Origin: Nocardia brasiliensis NBRC 14402
Lineage (GTDB): Bacteria; Actinomycetota; Actinomycetes; Mycobacteriales; Mycobacteriaceae
Assembly (NCBI RefSeq): GCF_000308475.2
Contig: NZ_BAFT02000016.1
Coordinates: 224,296 to 288,295, forward strand
DNA length: 64,000 nucleotides
Direction of reading: 5' to 3'
Shown: positions 8,466 through 18,112 of the stretch, piece by piece
Position numbering within the stretch: the stretch's first letter is position 1
Layout of the letters: the number at the start of each line of letters is the position of its first letter
The notes under the pieces: model-generated
The model's input: only the letters and a program-made list of their open reading frames with translations
Told to the model about the DNA's origin: nothing
The model's database searches: none
Translations under genes and position numbers: made by a program

Positions 8466-9166
8466 CCACCTACGACGACCTGCGCGCTCTGTTCGTCAAC
8501 TGCACTTTGAAACGCTCGCCCGAGGTGAGCAACACGCAGGGCCTGATCGATATCAGTGCCCGCATCATGGCGAAGAACGGCGTGCAGGTCGCCCAGATCC
8601 GGGCCGTCGATCACGACATCGCCTTCGGCGTCTGGCCCGACATGACCGAGCACGGCTGGCCCACCGACGAATGGCCCGCACTGCAACGGCAGGTGATGGA
8701 CGCCGACATCCTGGTGCTGGCGGGCCCGATCTGGTTGGGCGACAACAGTTCCGTCACCAAACAGGTCATCGAGCGGCTCTACGCCAACTCGTCGATCCTC
8801 AACGAGCACGGCCAGTACGCGTACTACGGCCGCGTGGGCGGCTGCCTCATCACCGGCAACGAGGACGGGGTCAAGCACTGCGCGATGAACATCCTCTACA
8901 GCCTGCAGCATCTCGGCTACACCATCCCGCCGCAGGCCGACGCGGGCTGGATCGGCGAAGCGGGCCCCGGCCCGTCCTATCTCGATCCCGGCTCCGGCGG
9001 CCCCGACAACGATTTCACCAACCGCAACACCACCTTCATGACCTGGAACCTGCTGCACCTGGCCCGAATGCTCAAGGACGCCAACGGCATCCCCGCCCAC
9101 GGCAACCAGCGCTCGGAGTGGGACGCCGGCTGTCGCTTCGATTTCGAGAACCCCGAATACCGCTGA
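8462..9166 (+). CDS. Flavodoxin/NADPH-dependent FMN reductase family protein
   Basis: 234 aa with a flavodoxin-like fold. The N-terminal FVNCTLKRSPEVSNTQ loop is the FMN-phosphate site, ADILVLAGPIWLGDNSS the second flavin loop, and GRVGGCLITGNEDG the isoalloxazine-facing region. It starts with GTG inside the stop of the preceding membrane protein and ends the operon just before a strong hairpin. It may supply electrons to the redox step of this cluster or reduce a quinone; the family also contains general NAD(P)H:quinone reductases. Confidence 0.85.
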   Translation: MTTYDDLRALFVNCTLKRSPEVSNTQGLIDISARIMAKNGVQVAQIRAVDHDIAFGVWPDMTEHGWPTDEWPALQRQVMDADILVLAGPIWLGDNSSVTKQVIERLYANSSILNEHGQYAYYGRVGGCLITGNEDGVKHCAMNILYSLQHLGYTIPPQADAGWIGEAGPGPSYLDPGSGGPDNDFTNRNTTFMTWNLLHLARMLKDANGIPAHGNQRSEWDAGCRFDFENPEYR

Positions 9167-9179
9167 TCGCCGCCGGACA

Positions 9180-9220
9180 CGCAAGGGCCGGTGGGCGTAG
9201 ACGCCACCGGCCCTTGCGCT
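9180..9220. terminator. Bidirectional hairpin terminator
   Basis: A perfect 15-bp stem (9180-9194 with 9204-9218) around a 9-nt loop sits between the convergent flavodoxin-like gene and kdpC. The plus-strand side continues with CTTTC. There is no long U tract, which is common in high-GC actinobacteria. Confidence 0.75.
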
Positions 9221-9229
9221 TTCGCACCG

Positions 9230-10120
9230 CTACCCGCGGAACGGGTACCGCTGGTCGAGGTCGAGGTTCAACTCGACCACGTTGACCCGTGGTTCGCCGA
9301 GGAAGCCCAGTGTGCGGCCGTCGGTGTGCGCGTCCACCACCTGACGGACCTGACCCTCGGAGATGTTGCGCGCCTTGGCGACTCGGGCGACCTGGAGGTC
9401 CGCGTACCGCGGCGAGATATGCGGGTCCAGGCCACTGCCGCTGGCGGTTACCGCGTCGGAGGGCACCGGGGTGTCGACCGGGGCGTCGCCGAAGATCGGC
9501 ACGATCCGGCCCGCCGCGTAGTCCTCGCCGGGCTGGGCGCACTCGACCTGGACGCCCTTGTAGGCGGACAGAAACGGCGTCGCCGGGCACGCCTCGTTGA
9601 CGCTCACGACCCGGGTGGGATGGGCCACCTCGCCGCGGCCGTCGCGCGGCCCGATCACCGAGAGCACCGCGCCCACACCGGTCTTCGTGCAGAACGGCCG
9701 GGCGCCGTCGACCCCCTCACGGTCGGCGATCGCCTTGCTGCGGGCGCAGACGGTGGACAGCAGGCTCAGCTTGGTCTCGGCCGGATCGGCGGCGAGCGTG
9801 TCCACGATGCTTTCCGGACCCAGGTTGGACGCGGCGGTGCCCATCGGGTCGTACCCGTTGGTCCCGGCCGCGGAGGGCCTGCTCTGGAAGTACTGCACCA
9901 GCGCGTTGCCGTCGGTGTCGGTGAACGACTGGCCGATCAGGCTGGAGCCGACGACGGTGCCGCCGGATCTCACCAGCGACCCGTCCGCCTTGTCGTGCAG
10001 GCCGGGTAACTGAGCCACGGCGAAAACCACCAGGGGATAGGCGATTCCGGTGATCGCGGTGAGCACCAGCAGCGCGCGCAGTGCGGCCACGTGCTGCCGG
10101 ATCCAGGTCGAAGTACGCAT
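9230..10120 (-). CDS. kdpC: K+-transporting ATPase KdpC subunit, with insertion
   Basis: Membrane-anchored subunit that stabilises the KdpFABC potassium pump. One N-terminal helix (about 13-36), the early SLIGQSF and YFQSRPSA segments, and the late SGSGLDPHIS and LNLDLD motifs are canonical. The protein has 296 residues against about 190-200 in most bacteria: roughly residues 120-215 form an insertion carrying four cysteines (125, 144, 178, 194), probably outside the membrane. It ends the kdp operon, 1 nt after kdpB, and abuts a bidirectional terminator. The insertion may be shared by relatives; its role is unknown. Confidence 0.95.
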   Translation of the reverse strand: MRTSTWIRQHVAALRALLVLTAITGIAYPLVVFAVAQLPGLHDKADGSLVRSGGTVVGSSLIGQSFTDTDGNALVQYFQSRPSAAGTNGYDPMGTAASNLGPESIVDTLAADPAETKLSLLSTVCARSKAIADREGVDGARPFCTKTGVGAVLSVIGPRDGRGEVAHPTRVVSVNEACPATPFLSAYKGVQVECAQPGEDYAAGRIVPIFGDAPVDTPVPSDAVTASGSGLDPHISPRYADLQVARVAKARNISEGQVRQVVDAHTDGRTLGFLGEPRVNVVELNLDLDQRYPFRG

Positions 10121-10121
10121 G

Positions 10122-12293
10122 TCAGGACATCCCGGGGAGGAGTTGGACGACGAGGTCGATGAGTTTGATGCCGATGAACGGCGCGATGATGCCGCCGAGG
10201 CCGTAGATCGTCAGGTTGCGGCTCAACAACTTCGACGCGTTGCTCGGCGTGTAGTTCACGCCGCGCAGTGAGAGCGGGATCAGCGCGACGATGACGATCG
10301 CGTTGAAGATCACCGCGGACAGGATCGCCGACTGCGGGCTGGCCAGTCGCATGATGTTGAGCTTGTCCAGGCCGGGGAACAGCGCGATGAACAGCGCGGG
10401 CAGGATCGCGAAGTATTTGGCGATGTCGTTGGCGATCGAGAAGGTGGTCAGCGCCCCGCGGGTGATGAGCAGCTGCTTGCCGATCTCGACGATCTCGATG
10501 AGCTTGGTCGGGTCCGAGTCCAGATCGACCATGTTGCCCGCTTCTTTGGCGGCCGAGGTGCCGGTGTTCATCGCGACGCCGACGTCGGCCTGGGCGAGCG
10601 CGGGCGCGTCGTTGGTGCCGTCGCCGGTCATCGCGACCAGCCGGCCGCCGTCCTGTTCCTTCTTGATCAACGCCAGCTTGTCCTCCGGCGTCGCCTCGGC
10701 GAGGAAGTCGTCGACGCCCGCTTCGTCGGCGATCGCCTTGGCGGTCAACGGATTGTCGCCGGTGACCATGACGGTGCGAATGCCCATCCGGCGCATCTCG
10801 TCGAACCGCTCGCGCATGCCCTGCTTGACGACGTCCTTGAGATGGATCACGCCCAGCAGCCGGGCGGTGCCGTCCTTCAGCTCGCCGACCACCAGTGGGG
10901 TGCCGCCGGAGGCGGATACGCCGTCCACGGTCACGCCGACGTCGGTGGGCACCACGCCGCCCTGGGCGCGCACCCATTCGATCACCGCGCTCGCGGCGCC
11001 CTTGCGCAGCTGGTGCCCGCCGGTGAGGTCGACACCCGACATCCGGGTCTGCGCGGTGAATTCCACCCAGGTGGCGCCTTTCAGCTCACCGGGTGTGCGC
11101 TCGCGCTTGCCGAACGCCTGCTTCGCATACACGACGATGGAACGGCCTTCGGGAGTTTCGTCGGCGAGGCTGGACAGTTGCGCCGCGTCGGCCAGTTCGT
11201 CGGCCGAAATACCGGGCATCGGAACGAAATCCGAGGCTTGCCGATTGCCGAGGGTGATGGTGCCGGTCTTGTCCAGCAGCAGCGTGTTCACATCGCCCGC
11301 GGCCTCGACCGCGCGGCCGGACATGGCCAGCACGTTGCGCTGGACGAGCCGGTCCATGCCCGCGATGCCGATGGCGGACAGCAGGGCGCCGATGGTGGTC
11401 GGAATAAGGCATACCAGCAGCGAGACCAGCACGATGCCGGTGATGCCGTTGACGTCCAGCGCCGCCGTGTCCGGCACGCCGGGGTTGTTCGCCTTCGAGA
11501 AGATCGCCAGCGGCTGCAAGGTCACCACCGCGAACACGAAGATGACGGTGAGCGAGGCGAGCAGGATGTTCAGCGCGATCTCGTTCGGCGTCTTCTGCCT
11601 GCTCGCGCCCTCGACCAGGGCGATCATCTTGTCGATGAAGCTCTTGCCGGGCTCCTGGGTGATCTTGACGACGATCCGGTCGGACAGCACCGTGGTGCCG
11701 CCGGTGACCGCCGAACGGTCCCCGCCGGATTCCCGGATGACCGGCGCGGATTCGCCGGTGATCGCCGACTCGTCCACCGAGGCAATGCCTTCCACGACAT
11801 CGCCGTCGCCGGGGACGACCTGGCCGGCCTCGACCACCACGTGGTCGCCGCGCTGCAACTCCGGCGCCGCGACGCCTTCCTCGACGATCGGGCCACCCGG
11901 CGTCCAGTCGACCAGTCGCCGGGCCACGGTGTCGGTCTTGGCTTTTCGCAACGTGTCGGCCTGGGCCTTGCCGCGCCCTTCGGCGACCGCCTCGGCCAGA
12001 TTCGCGAAAATGACGGTGAGCCAGAGCCATACGACGATCGTCCAGGCGAAGAAACTGGGGTCGGTGATCGCCAGCACGGTGGACCAGACGGCGCCGAGCT
12101 CGACGATGAACATCACCGGATTGCGCCACATGGTGCGCGGATCGAGTTTGCGCACCGCGTCCGGCAGTGAGGTCAGCAGCATCTTCGGGTCGAGCGCACC
12201 GCGCGGCACCCGGCCGGCGTTGTGCTCGAGTTGCTTCTTCGACTCGTTGAACTCGTCCGGAACTTCGGCGACTTCAGTAGTGGGACTCGTCAT
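10122..12293 (-). CDS. kdpB: K+-transporting P-type ATPase KdpB subunit
   Basis: The 723-aa catalytic subunit of the high-affinity potassium pump. TGES (179-182) is the actuator-domain motif; DKTGT with phosphorylated Asp341 and the [17 protein letters not shown] hinge are all intact. About seven membrane helices are visible. It lies 1 nt downstream of kdpA and 1 nt upstream of kdpC, so translation is likely coupled. Length is slightly above the usual 680-690 because of a polar N-terminal extension. Confidence 0.98.
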   Translation of the reverse strand: MTSPTTEVAEVPDEFNESKKQLEHNAGRVPRGALDPKMLLTSLPDAVRKLDPRTMWRNPVMFIVELGAVWSTVLAITDPSFFAWTIVVWLWLTVIFANLAEAVAEGRGKAQADTLRKAKTDTVARRLVDWTPGGPIVEEGVAAPELQRGDHVVVEAGQVVPGDGDVVEGIASVDESAITGESAPVIRESGGDRSAVTGGTTVLSDRIVVKITQEPGKSFIDKMIALVEGASRQKTPNEIALNILLASLTVIFVFAVVTLQPLAIFSKANNPGVPDTAALDVNGITGIVLVSLLVCLIPTTIGALLSAIGIAGMDRLVQRNVLAMSGRAVEAAGDVNTLLLDKTGTITLGNRQASDFVPMPGISADELADAAQLSSLADETPEGRSIVVYAKQAFGKRERTPGELKGATWVEFTAQTRMSGVDLTGGHQLRKGAASAVIEWVRAQGGVVPTDVGVTVDGVSASGGTPLVVGELKDGTARLLGVIHLKDVVKQGMRERFDEMRRMGIRTVMVTGDNPLTAKAIADEAGVDDFLAEATPEDKLALIKKEQDGGRLVAMTGDGTNDAPALAQADVGVAMNTGTSAAKEAGNMVDLDSDPTKLIEIVEIGKQLLITRGALTTFSIANDIAKYFAILPALFIALFPGLDKLNIMRLASPQSAILSAVIFNAIVIVALIPLSLRGVNYTPSNASKLLSRNLTIYGLGGIIAPFIGIKLIDLVVQLLPGMS

Positions 12294-12294
12294 T

Positions 12295-13965
12295 TCAGTG
12301 GATTCCTTCAGCGAGCGGCCCGAGCGCGAGTGCGGGCAGGAAGGTGAGCGCGACCAGGATCACGGTCACGCCGACGACCATGCCGACGAACTGCGGCCGG
12401 TGCGTCGGCAGCGTGCCGATCGACTCGGGTGTGCTGCCCTGCTGGGCCAGCGAACCGGCCAGCGCGAGCACGAAGATGATGGGCAGGAACCGGCCGAAGA
12501 CCATCGCCAGGCCGAGCGCGGTGTTGTACCACTCGGTATTGCCGGACAGGCCGGCGAAGGCCGAACCGTTGTTGTTGGCCGCGGAAGTGAAGGCGTACAG
12601 CACTTCCGAGAGTCCGTGCGGTCCGGAGTTCAGCATGCTCGCGCGTTGTCCGGGCATGGCCATCGCAAGCGCGGTGCCCACCAGCACGATCAACGGGCTC
12701 ACCAGGAAATACGAAGCGGCGAGCTTGATCTCGCGCGGCGTGATCTTCTTGCCGAGGTACTCCGGTGTCCGTCCGACCATCAGACCCGCGACGAAAACGG
12801 TGATCACCGCGAGGATCAGCATGCCGTAGAGCCCGGAACCCGTTCCGCCCGGCGCTACTTCGCCGAGCTGCATGTTGAACATCGTCATCATGCCGCCGAG
12901 GCTGGTGTAGGAGTCGTGGAACGAATCGACCGCGCCGGTCGAGGTGAGCGTCGTCGCGGATGCGAAGGTCGCGGAATCGGCCACGCCGAAACGGGTTTCG
13001 ACGCCCTCGAGAGACGCGCCGATCGCGGTCGGCACGGTGCCGTGGTGCGCGAGCTGGAAGACGTTCTGCAACACCGTGCTGACCAGCGCGATGGTGCCCA
13101 TCACGGCGACGATGGCGTAGCCCTGCTTCTTGCTGCCGACCATGCGGCCGAAGGTGCGCGGCAGCGAGAAGCTGATCATCAGGATCAGGAAGATCTCCAC
13201 CCAGTTGGTCCAGGTGGTCGGGTTCTCGAACGGATGCGATGAGTTGGCGTTGTAGAAGCCGCCGCCGTTGGTGCCGAGTTCCTTGATCACCTCCTGGCTG
13301 GCCACCGGGCCGCCGGGAATGGTCTGCGCGCTGCCGTTCAGCGTCTGTGCGAACTGATCGTGCAGGTGGAAGTTCTGGATCGCGCCGCCGGCGACCAGCA
13401 CGATGGCGAACACGAATGCGATCGGCAGCAGGATGCGCAGGGTGCCGCGGACCAGATCGACCCAGAAGTTGCCCAGGTCGCCGGTGTGCCTGCGGGCGAA
13501 GCCGCGCACCAGCGCGACCGCCACCGCCATGCCGACGGCGGCGGAGACGAAGTTCTGCACCGCGAGCCCGGCCATCTGCACCAGGTGACCCTGGGTCGAC
13601 TCACCGGAGTAGTTCTGCCAGTTCGTGTTCGTCACGAAGCTGACCGCGGTGTTCCAGGCCAGCGCCGGCGTCATCTCGGTGGCCGGGTCGTTCAGGTGCA
13701 GCGGCAGTTTGCCCTGCAACAACTGGAAGAAGAAAAGGAAGAGGATGCCCACCGCGGAGAAGGCCAGCACGCTACGGGCGTAGACGCCCCAGGTCTGCTC
13801 CACCTCGGGTTGCACGCCGATGGTCTGGTAGATGACCCGTTCCGCACGGGAGTGTTTGCGCCCGTTGTAGACCCGGAACATGTAGTCGCCGAGCGGCACA
13901 TGCACCAGGGCGAGCGCGATGATCAGGGAAGCGACGAACGCGATCCCCGCTGTTGTCGTGTTCAC
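12295..13965 (-). CDS. kdpA: K+-transporting ATPase KdpA subunit
   Basis: The 556-aa channel-like subunit that selects K+ within KdpFABC. About ten membrane helices are visible, with pore-loop motifs such as TNTNWQNY and [20 protein letters not shown]. Start is GTG 13965, directly after the kdpF stop. Length is normal for the family. Confidence 0.98.
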   Translation of the reverse strand: MNTTTAGIAFVASLIIALALVHVPLGDYMFRVYNGRKHSRAERVIYQTIGVQPEVEQTWGVYARSVLAFSAVGILFLFFFQLLQGKLPLHLNDPATEMTPALAWNTAVSFVTNTNWQNYSGESTQGHLVQMAGLAVQNFVSAAVGMAVAVALVRGFARRHTGDLGNFWVDLVRGTLRILLPIAFVFAIVLVAGGAIQNFHLHDQFAQTLNGSAQTIPGGPVASQEVIKELGTNGGGFYNANSSHPFENPTTWTNWVEIFLILMISFSLPRTFGRMVGSKKQGYAIVAVMGTIALVSTVLQNVFQLAHHGTVPTAIGASLEGVETRFGVADSATFASATTLTSTGAVDSFHDSYTSLGGMMTMFNMQLGEVAPGGTGSGLYGMLILAVITVFVAGLMVGRTPEYLGKKITPREIKLAASYFLVSPLIVLVGTALAMAMPGQRASMLNSGPHGLSEVLYAFTSAANNNGSAFAGLSGNTEWYNTALGLAMVFGRFLPIIFVLALAGSLAQQGSTPESIGTLPTHRPQFVGMVVGVTVILVALTFLPALALGPLAEGIH

Positions 13966-14052
13966 CTAGAACCTCTCGGGGAAAAGCAGCGCGGCGATCA
14001 TGTAGATCGCCACTGCGATGGCGAGAACCAAACCGATCAGGTTCGCGATCAC
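13966..14052 (-). CDS. kdpF: KdpF small subunit
   Basis: A 28-aa single-helix peptide that stabilises the Kdp complex in the membrane. It starts with GTG and ends with the characteristic ALLFPERF. It overlaps the preceding micro-ORF in GTGA and directly abuts kdpA. Its size and ending match KdpF of other actinobacteria. Confidence 0.9.
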   Translation of the reverse strand: MIANLIGLVLAIAVAIYMIAALLFPERF

Positions 14053-14132
14053 AGCTTTTCCACCCCCCGCTGGATCAGGCCCAGCAGCGCGAAGATCGCC
14101 ACGGTCAGCACCGTGAACACCACGACAGACAT
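14049..14132 (-). CDS. 27-aa membrane micro-protein preceding kdpF
   Basis: ATG 14132 has a GGAGG ribosome binding site (minus strand, 14147-14143) and encodes one hydrophobic helix ending QRGVEKL. Its TGA overlaps the kdpF GTG (GTGA). This is the first gene of the kdp structural operon. It is not KdpF itself but has the same size class; a second small stabilising subunit or a leader for translational coupling is inferred. Confidence 0.7.
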   Translation of the reverse strand: MSVVVFTVLTVAIFALLGLIQRGVEKL

Positions 14133-14431
14133 GTCTAACCAACCTCCATCAGCGCTCGTGTTGTCGAGCGCACCAGGGCGAGTCAAGTCTTCGTTCCGGG
14201 TCCTGCCGAGGTTCCTTACGACTCCTTTGCGGGTGGAATCATTGCCTTTGCGCTTCGTTTACACCTCGGCCCGGGATCAGTGAAAGGATGCCGTCAAAAG
14301 CCGCCGCGATACCGTCAACACACCGTAAAGATCCAGCTCAACCGCGCGGGTGCGGGTAGTAATGGAAGGCCCGGCCAGGCGGATCTCTCCAGCGCAACCG
14401 GTTGTTTCGATCGGTCGGAGAAAGGATCGTC
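14133..14431. promoter_or_regulatory. Divergent kdp promoter region with CCGTCAA-type repeats
   Basis: This 299-bp gap separates the kdpFABC side from the kdpDE side. It is visibly richer in A/T than the flanks and holds CCGTCAAAAG at 14291, CCGTCAACAC at 14312 and CCGTAAAG at 14323, spaced 21 and 11 bp, i.e. on one face of the helix. These are candidate KdpE sites. No riboswitch-like structure is evident. Confidence 0.45.
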
Positions 14432-14587
14432 ATGTCGGCTGTCACCGTGGCCCTGCTCGTCGGGTTCGTGTGCTGCGCGCTGCTCATTCGCGCGCTCCGG
14501 AGTCAGGGCGACGAAATGGACGTCGCCGGGGACGGCGAGCGGGTCGGCAGCCTGCACGGCGCGGAGTCGGGGCCGCTGGATGCGTGA
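14432..14587 (+). CDS. 51-aa single-helix membrane protein upstream of kdpD
   Basis: ATG 14432 follows an AAAGGA ribosome binding site (14421-14426). The product has one hydrophobic N-terminal helix (about 3-22) and an acidic tail. It is the first plus-strand gene after the divergent kdp promoter and lies 72 nt before kdpD. No recognised domain. It could be a small modulator of the KdpD sensor or of the pump; this is inferred only from position. Confidence 0.6.
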   Translation: MSAVTVALLVGFVCCALLIRALRSQGDEMDVAGDGERVGSLHGAESGPLDA

Positions 14588-14659
14588 GGATCGGGCGCAG
14601 CACGCCGATCGATCCGCGGGGTACTCGGTTCCGGGATCGCGGCACGCGATGATGGACCG

Positions 14660-17206
14660 GTGAAACGCGGCCAACTGCGCATCTACCTCGGCGCCGCGCC
14701 GGGAGTCGGTAAGACCTACGCCATGCTCGGCGAGGCCCACCGGCGGCTCGAGCGCGGCCGCGACGTGGTGGCAGCGGTGGTCGAGACGCACGGCCGGGCC
14801 AAGACCGCGGCCTTGCTCGAGGGCATCGAACGGATCCCGGCGCGGACGGTGCGCTATCGCGGCGCCGAACTGCCGGAACTCGATGTCGAGGCGGTGCTGC
14901 GGCGGCGCCCCACGGTGGCGCTGGTCGACGAGCTCGCGCACACCAACGCGCCGGGCAGCAAACACGAAAAGCGGTGGCAGGACGTCGAAGAACTGCTGGA
15001 TGCGGGGATCGACGTGATCTCGACGGTCAATGTGCAGCACCTGGAGAGTCTCAACGACGTGGTCGAGCAGATCACCGGGATCCAGCAGAAGGAAACCGTG
15101 CCGGACGCGGTGGTGCGCGGCGCCGATCAGGTCGAACTGGTAGATCTCACGCCGGAAGCGTTGCGGCGCAGGCTCTCCCACGGCAACGTGTACGCCGCCG
15201 ACAAGGTGGACGCCGCGCTGCGCAACTACTTCCGCCCCGGAAACCTCACCGCGCTGCGGGAATTGGCGCTGCTGTGGCTGGCCGATCAGGTCGACGCCGC
15301 ATTGGCAAAGTATCGGGCGGACCACAAGATCACCGAACTCTGGGAGGCGCGCGAACGCGTGGTCGTCGCGGTGACCGGCGGCCCCGAATCGGAGACCGTG
15401 GTGCGCCGGGCGAGCCGCATCGCGAGCAAGGCCAGCGCGGAACTCGTTCTGGTGCATGTGGTTCGGGGCGACGGGCTGGCGGGGGTGTCCACCGCGCGGC
15501 TGGCGCGGCTGCGGGAACTGGCGGGGAGTCTGGACGCCTCGCTGCACACCGTCACCGGTGACGACGTGCCGACCGCCCTGCTGGAGTTCGCGCGCGAGGT
15601 GAACGCGACGCAACTGGTGCTCGGCACCTCGCGCCGTTCCCGATGGGCGCGGATGCTCGACGAGGGCATCGGCTCCACAGTGGTGCAGCAGTCGGGAAAG
15701 ATCGACGTGCACATGGTCACCCACGAGGAGGCGCACCGCGGTCTGCGCCGGTCCTCGTTCATGCCGCGCCAGCCGATCCGGGCCTGGCTGGCGGCGGTGC
15801 TCGTGCCGATGGCGGTGTGCGGGATCGGCATCGTGTTCCTGGACGGTTTCCTGCAACTCGGCGGGCTCAGCGCGGTGTTCTTCATCGGCGTCGTCGCGGT
15901 CGCGCTGCTGGGTGGCGTTGTGCCCGCGGCGTTTTCGGCGCTGCTGTCCGGCCTGCTGCTGAACTGGTTCTTCGCCGACCCGCGCTACAGCCTGACCATC
16001 TCCGAGCCGGACAACTTCGTCACCGTGGTGGTGCTGCTGTTCGTCGCGGTGGCGGTGGCGGCGCTGGTCGACGTGGCCGCCAAACAGACGTTGCAGGCGC
16101 GGCGCGCGTCGCAGGAAGCCGAGCTGCTGACGATGTTCGCCGGTGCCGTGCTGCACGGCGCGGACCTGCCCAACCTGCTGGAGCAGGTGCGCGAGACCTA
16201 CGGGCAGCGGGCGGTGAGCATGTTGTGCGGCGAACAAGTGGTTGCCGAAGTGGGGGCAGACCCGCCACAGCGTGCGACGGATGCCGACACCACCATCCAG
16301 GCAGGCGACGCGACGAGCCTGCTCTTGCTCGCCGGACGGCCGCTGGCCGCGGGTGACCGCCCGGTGCTCAACGCCGTGGCCAATCAGGCAGCCGGGCTGG
16401 TGCGCCAGTCCCGGCTCGCGGAGGAGGCGAGCGCCGCGGCGGCCCTGCTCGAGGCGGACCGTCTGCGCCGCGCGCTGCTGTCCGCGGTGAGCCACGATCT
16501 GCGCACGCCGCTGGCCGGGGCGAAAGCGGCCGTGTCCAGCCTGCGCAGCGACGATATCGAGTTCTCCGCGGAGGACACCGGCGAACTGCTGGAGACGATC
16601 GAGGAATCGGTGGACCAGCTGACCGCGCTGGTCGGCAATCTGCTCGATTCCTCCCGGCTCGCCGTGGGCGTGGTGAAACCGCAACTGCGGCAGGTGTACA
16701 TGGACGAGGTGGTGCACCGGGCGCTGGTGAGCGTCGGGATGGGCGCGCGCGGCTTGCGGCGCGCCGCGATGGATCGGGTGAAGGTGGAGGTCGGCGACGT
16801 GTCGGTGCGTGCCGACAGCGGGTTGCTCGAGCGCGTGGTGGCCAACCTGATCGACAACGCACTGCGCCACGCCACCCGCGACATGGCCTTCACCCAACCC
16901 GGCGGTGCCGGCGACTACCATCCCCCGCCGGTACGCGTCACCGCGGAACGCGAGGGTGATCGGGTGTCCATCGCGGTGGTGGACACCGGCCCCGGCGTCC
17001 CGCCGGGTGCCGAAGAGCAACTGTTCGAACCGTTCCAACGGCTCGGCGACCGGGACAACACCACCGGGGTCGGCCTCGGCCTGTCGGTAGTGCGCGGTTT
17101 CGTCGAAGCGATGGGCGGCACCGTGCACGCCGAACCGACCCCGGGCGGAGGATTGACCATGATCGTCGATCTGCCCGCCGCAGCGAACGGAGCGAGCAGC
17201 TCATGA
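14660..17206 (+). CDS. kdpD: Osmosensitive K+ channel sensor kinase KdpD
   Basis: An 848-aa sensor of K+ limitation or turgor that phosphorylates KdpE. The N-terminal KdpD domain holds a Walker A GAAPGVGKT (11-19) and VALVDELAHTN; a universal-stress-like domain follows (about 230-350). Four membrane helices occupy about 375-480. The kinase core has [10 protein letters not shown] with His612, NLIDNALRH, DTGPGVPPG and GVGLGLSVV. Start is GTG 14660. The stop overlaps the kdpE ATG. Normal length for the family. Confidence 0.97.
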   Translation: MKRGQLRIYLGAAPGVGKTYAMLGEAHRRLERGRDVVAAVVETHGRAKTAALLEGIERIPARTVRYRGAELPELDVEAVLRRRPTVALVDELAHTNAPGSKHEKRWQDVEELLDAGIDVISTVNVQHLESLNDVVEQITGIQQKETVPDAVVRGADQVELVDLTPEALRRRLSHGNVYAADKVDAALRNYFRPGNLTALRELALLWLADQVDAALAKYRADHKITELWEARERVVVAVTGGPESETVVRRASRIASKASAELVLVHVVRGDGLAGVSTARLARLRELAGSLDASLHTVTGDDVPTALLEFAREVNATQLVLGTSRRSRWARMLDEGIGSTVVQQSGKIDVHMVTHEEAHRGLRRSSFMPRQPIRAWLAAVLVPMAVCGIGIVFLDGFLQLGGLSAVFFIGVVAVALLGGVVPAAFSALLSGLLLNWFFADPRYSLTISEPDNFVTVVVLLFVAVAVAALVDVAAKQTLQARRASQEAELLTMFAGAVLHGADLPNLLEQVRETYGQRAVSMLCGEQVVAEVGADPPQRATDADTTIQAGDATSLLLLAGRPLAAGDRPVLNAVANQAAGLVRQSRLAEEASAAAALLEADRLRRALLSAVSHDLRTPLAGAKAAVSSLRSDDIEFSAEDTGELLETIEESVDQLTALVGNLLDSSRLAVGVVKPQLRQVYMDEVVHRALVSVGMGARGLRRAAMDRVKVEVGDVSVRADSGLLERVVANLIDNALRHATRDMAFTQPGGAGDYHPPPVRVTAEREGDRVSIAVVDTGPGVPPGAEEQLFEPFQRLGDRDNTTGVGLGLSVVRGFVEAMGGTVHAEPTPGGGLTMIVDLPAAANGASSS

Positions 17207-17949
17207 CGACAGTGGAGTCCACGACCACACAGGAAGTCGCGATGACCGAGAAGAAGCAGGACGCCCCGGCGGTCAAGGTGCTGGTGGTCGACGACGAACC
17301 GCAGATCGTGCGCGCGTTGCGGATCAACCTGTCGGTCCGCGGCTACGAGGTGATCACCGCGGGCACCGGCGGCGCCGCGCTGCGCGCGGCCGCCGACAAG
17401 CATCCCGATGTGGTGATCCTCGACCTCGGGCTGCCCGATATCGACGGCATCGAGGTGCTTGCCGGGTTGCGCGGCTGGACCTCGGCGCCGGTGATCGTGC
17501 TCTCGGCGCGCACCGATTCGGCGGACAAGGTCGAGGCGCTCGACGCGGGCGCCGACGACTACGTCACCAAGCCGTTCGGGATGGACGAGCTGCTGGCCCG
17601 GTTGCGCGCCGCGGTCCGGCGCGGCGCCACCGATTCCGACGCGTCCGATCCGGTGGTGGTGACCTCGTCGTTCACCGTCGACCTCGCGGCCAAGAAGGTC
17701 ACCAAGAACGACGAGACGGTGCATCTGACCCCGACCGAGTGGGGCATGCTCGAGATGCTGGTCCGCAACCGCGGCAAACTGGTCGGGCGCAAAGAGCTGC
17801 TGCGCGAGGTGTGGGGTCCGTCGTACGCGACGGAGACGCACTACCTGCGGGTGTATCTGGCTCAGCTGCGGCGCAAGCTCGAGGACGATCCCTCACACCC
17901 CAAACACCTGCTCACCGAAGCGGGCATGGGTTACCGCTTCCAGGAGTGA
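17203..17949 (+). CDS. kdpE: Kdp operon response regulator KdpE
   Basis: A 248-aa OmpR-family activator of kdpFABC. Receiver domain with VVDDEP, phospho-acceptor Asp74 in ILDLGLPD and Lys in YVTKPFG; C-terminal winged helix with LTPTEWGMLEML and the closing GMGYRFQE typical of KdpE. The ATG at 17203 overlaps the kdpD stop; a later in-frame ATG (residue 14) would also give a full domain, so the first 20 polar residues are uncertain. Confidence 0.96.
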   Translation: MTTVESTTTQEVAMTEKKQDAPAVKVLVVDDEPQIVRALRINLSVRGYEVITAGTGGAALRAAADKHPDVVILDLGLPDIDGIEVLAGLRGWTSAPVIVLSARTDSADKVEALDAGADDYVTKPFGMDELLARLRAAVRRGATDSDASDPVVVTSSFTVDLAAKKVTKNDETVHLTPTEWGMLEMLVRNRGKLVGRKELLREVWGPSYATETHYLRVYLAQLRRKLEDDPSHPKHLLTEAGMGYRFQE

Positions 17950-18112
17950 CGGTGCCGCGCGCGTTTTGATCCGCCGCGCGAGGCTTAGCGGGCGGTGCGG
18001 CGCGCGAATTCGGGTGCGGCGGAGAGCTTGCGCACGGCGCGGAATGGGCGACCGACCAGTCGGCGTTGCCAGGCGTGAGTTGATTCCGACAAAGAATGGC
18101 AGGATCGGACCC

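Noticed and set aside
14315..17128. 937-codon minus-strand frame opposite kdpD
   Set aside because: Shadow frame; KdpD domains are complete on the plus strand.
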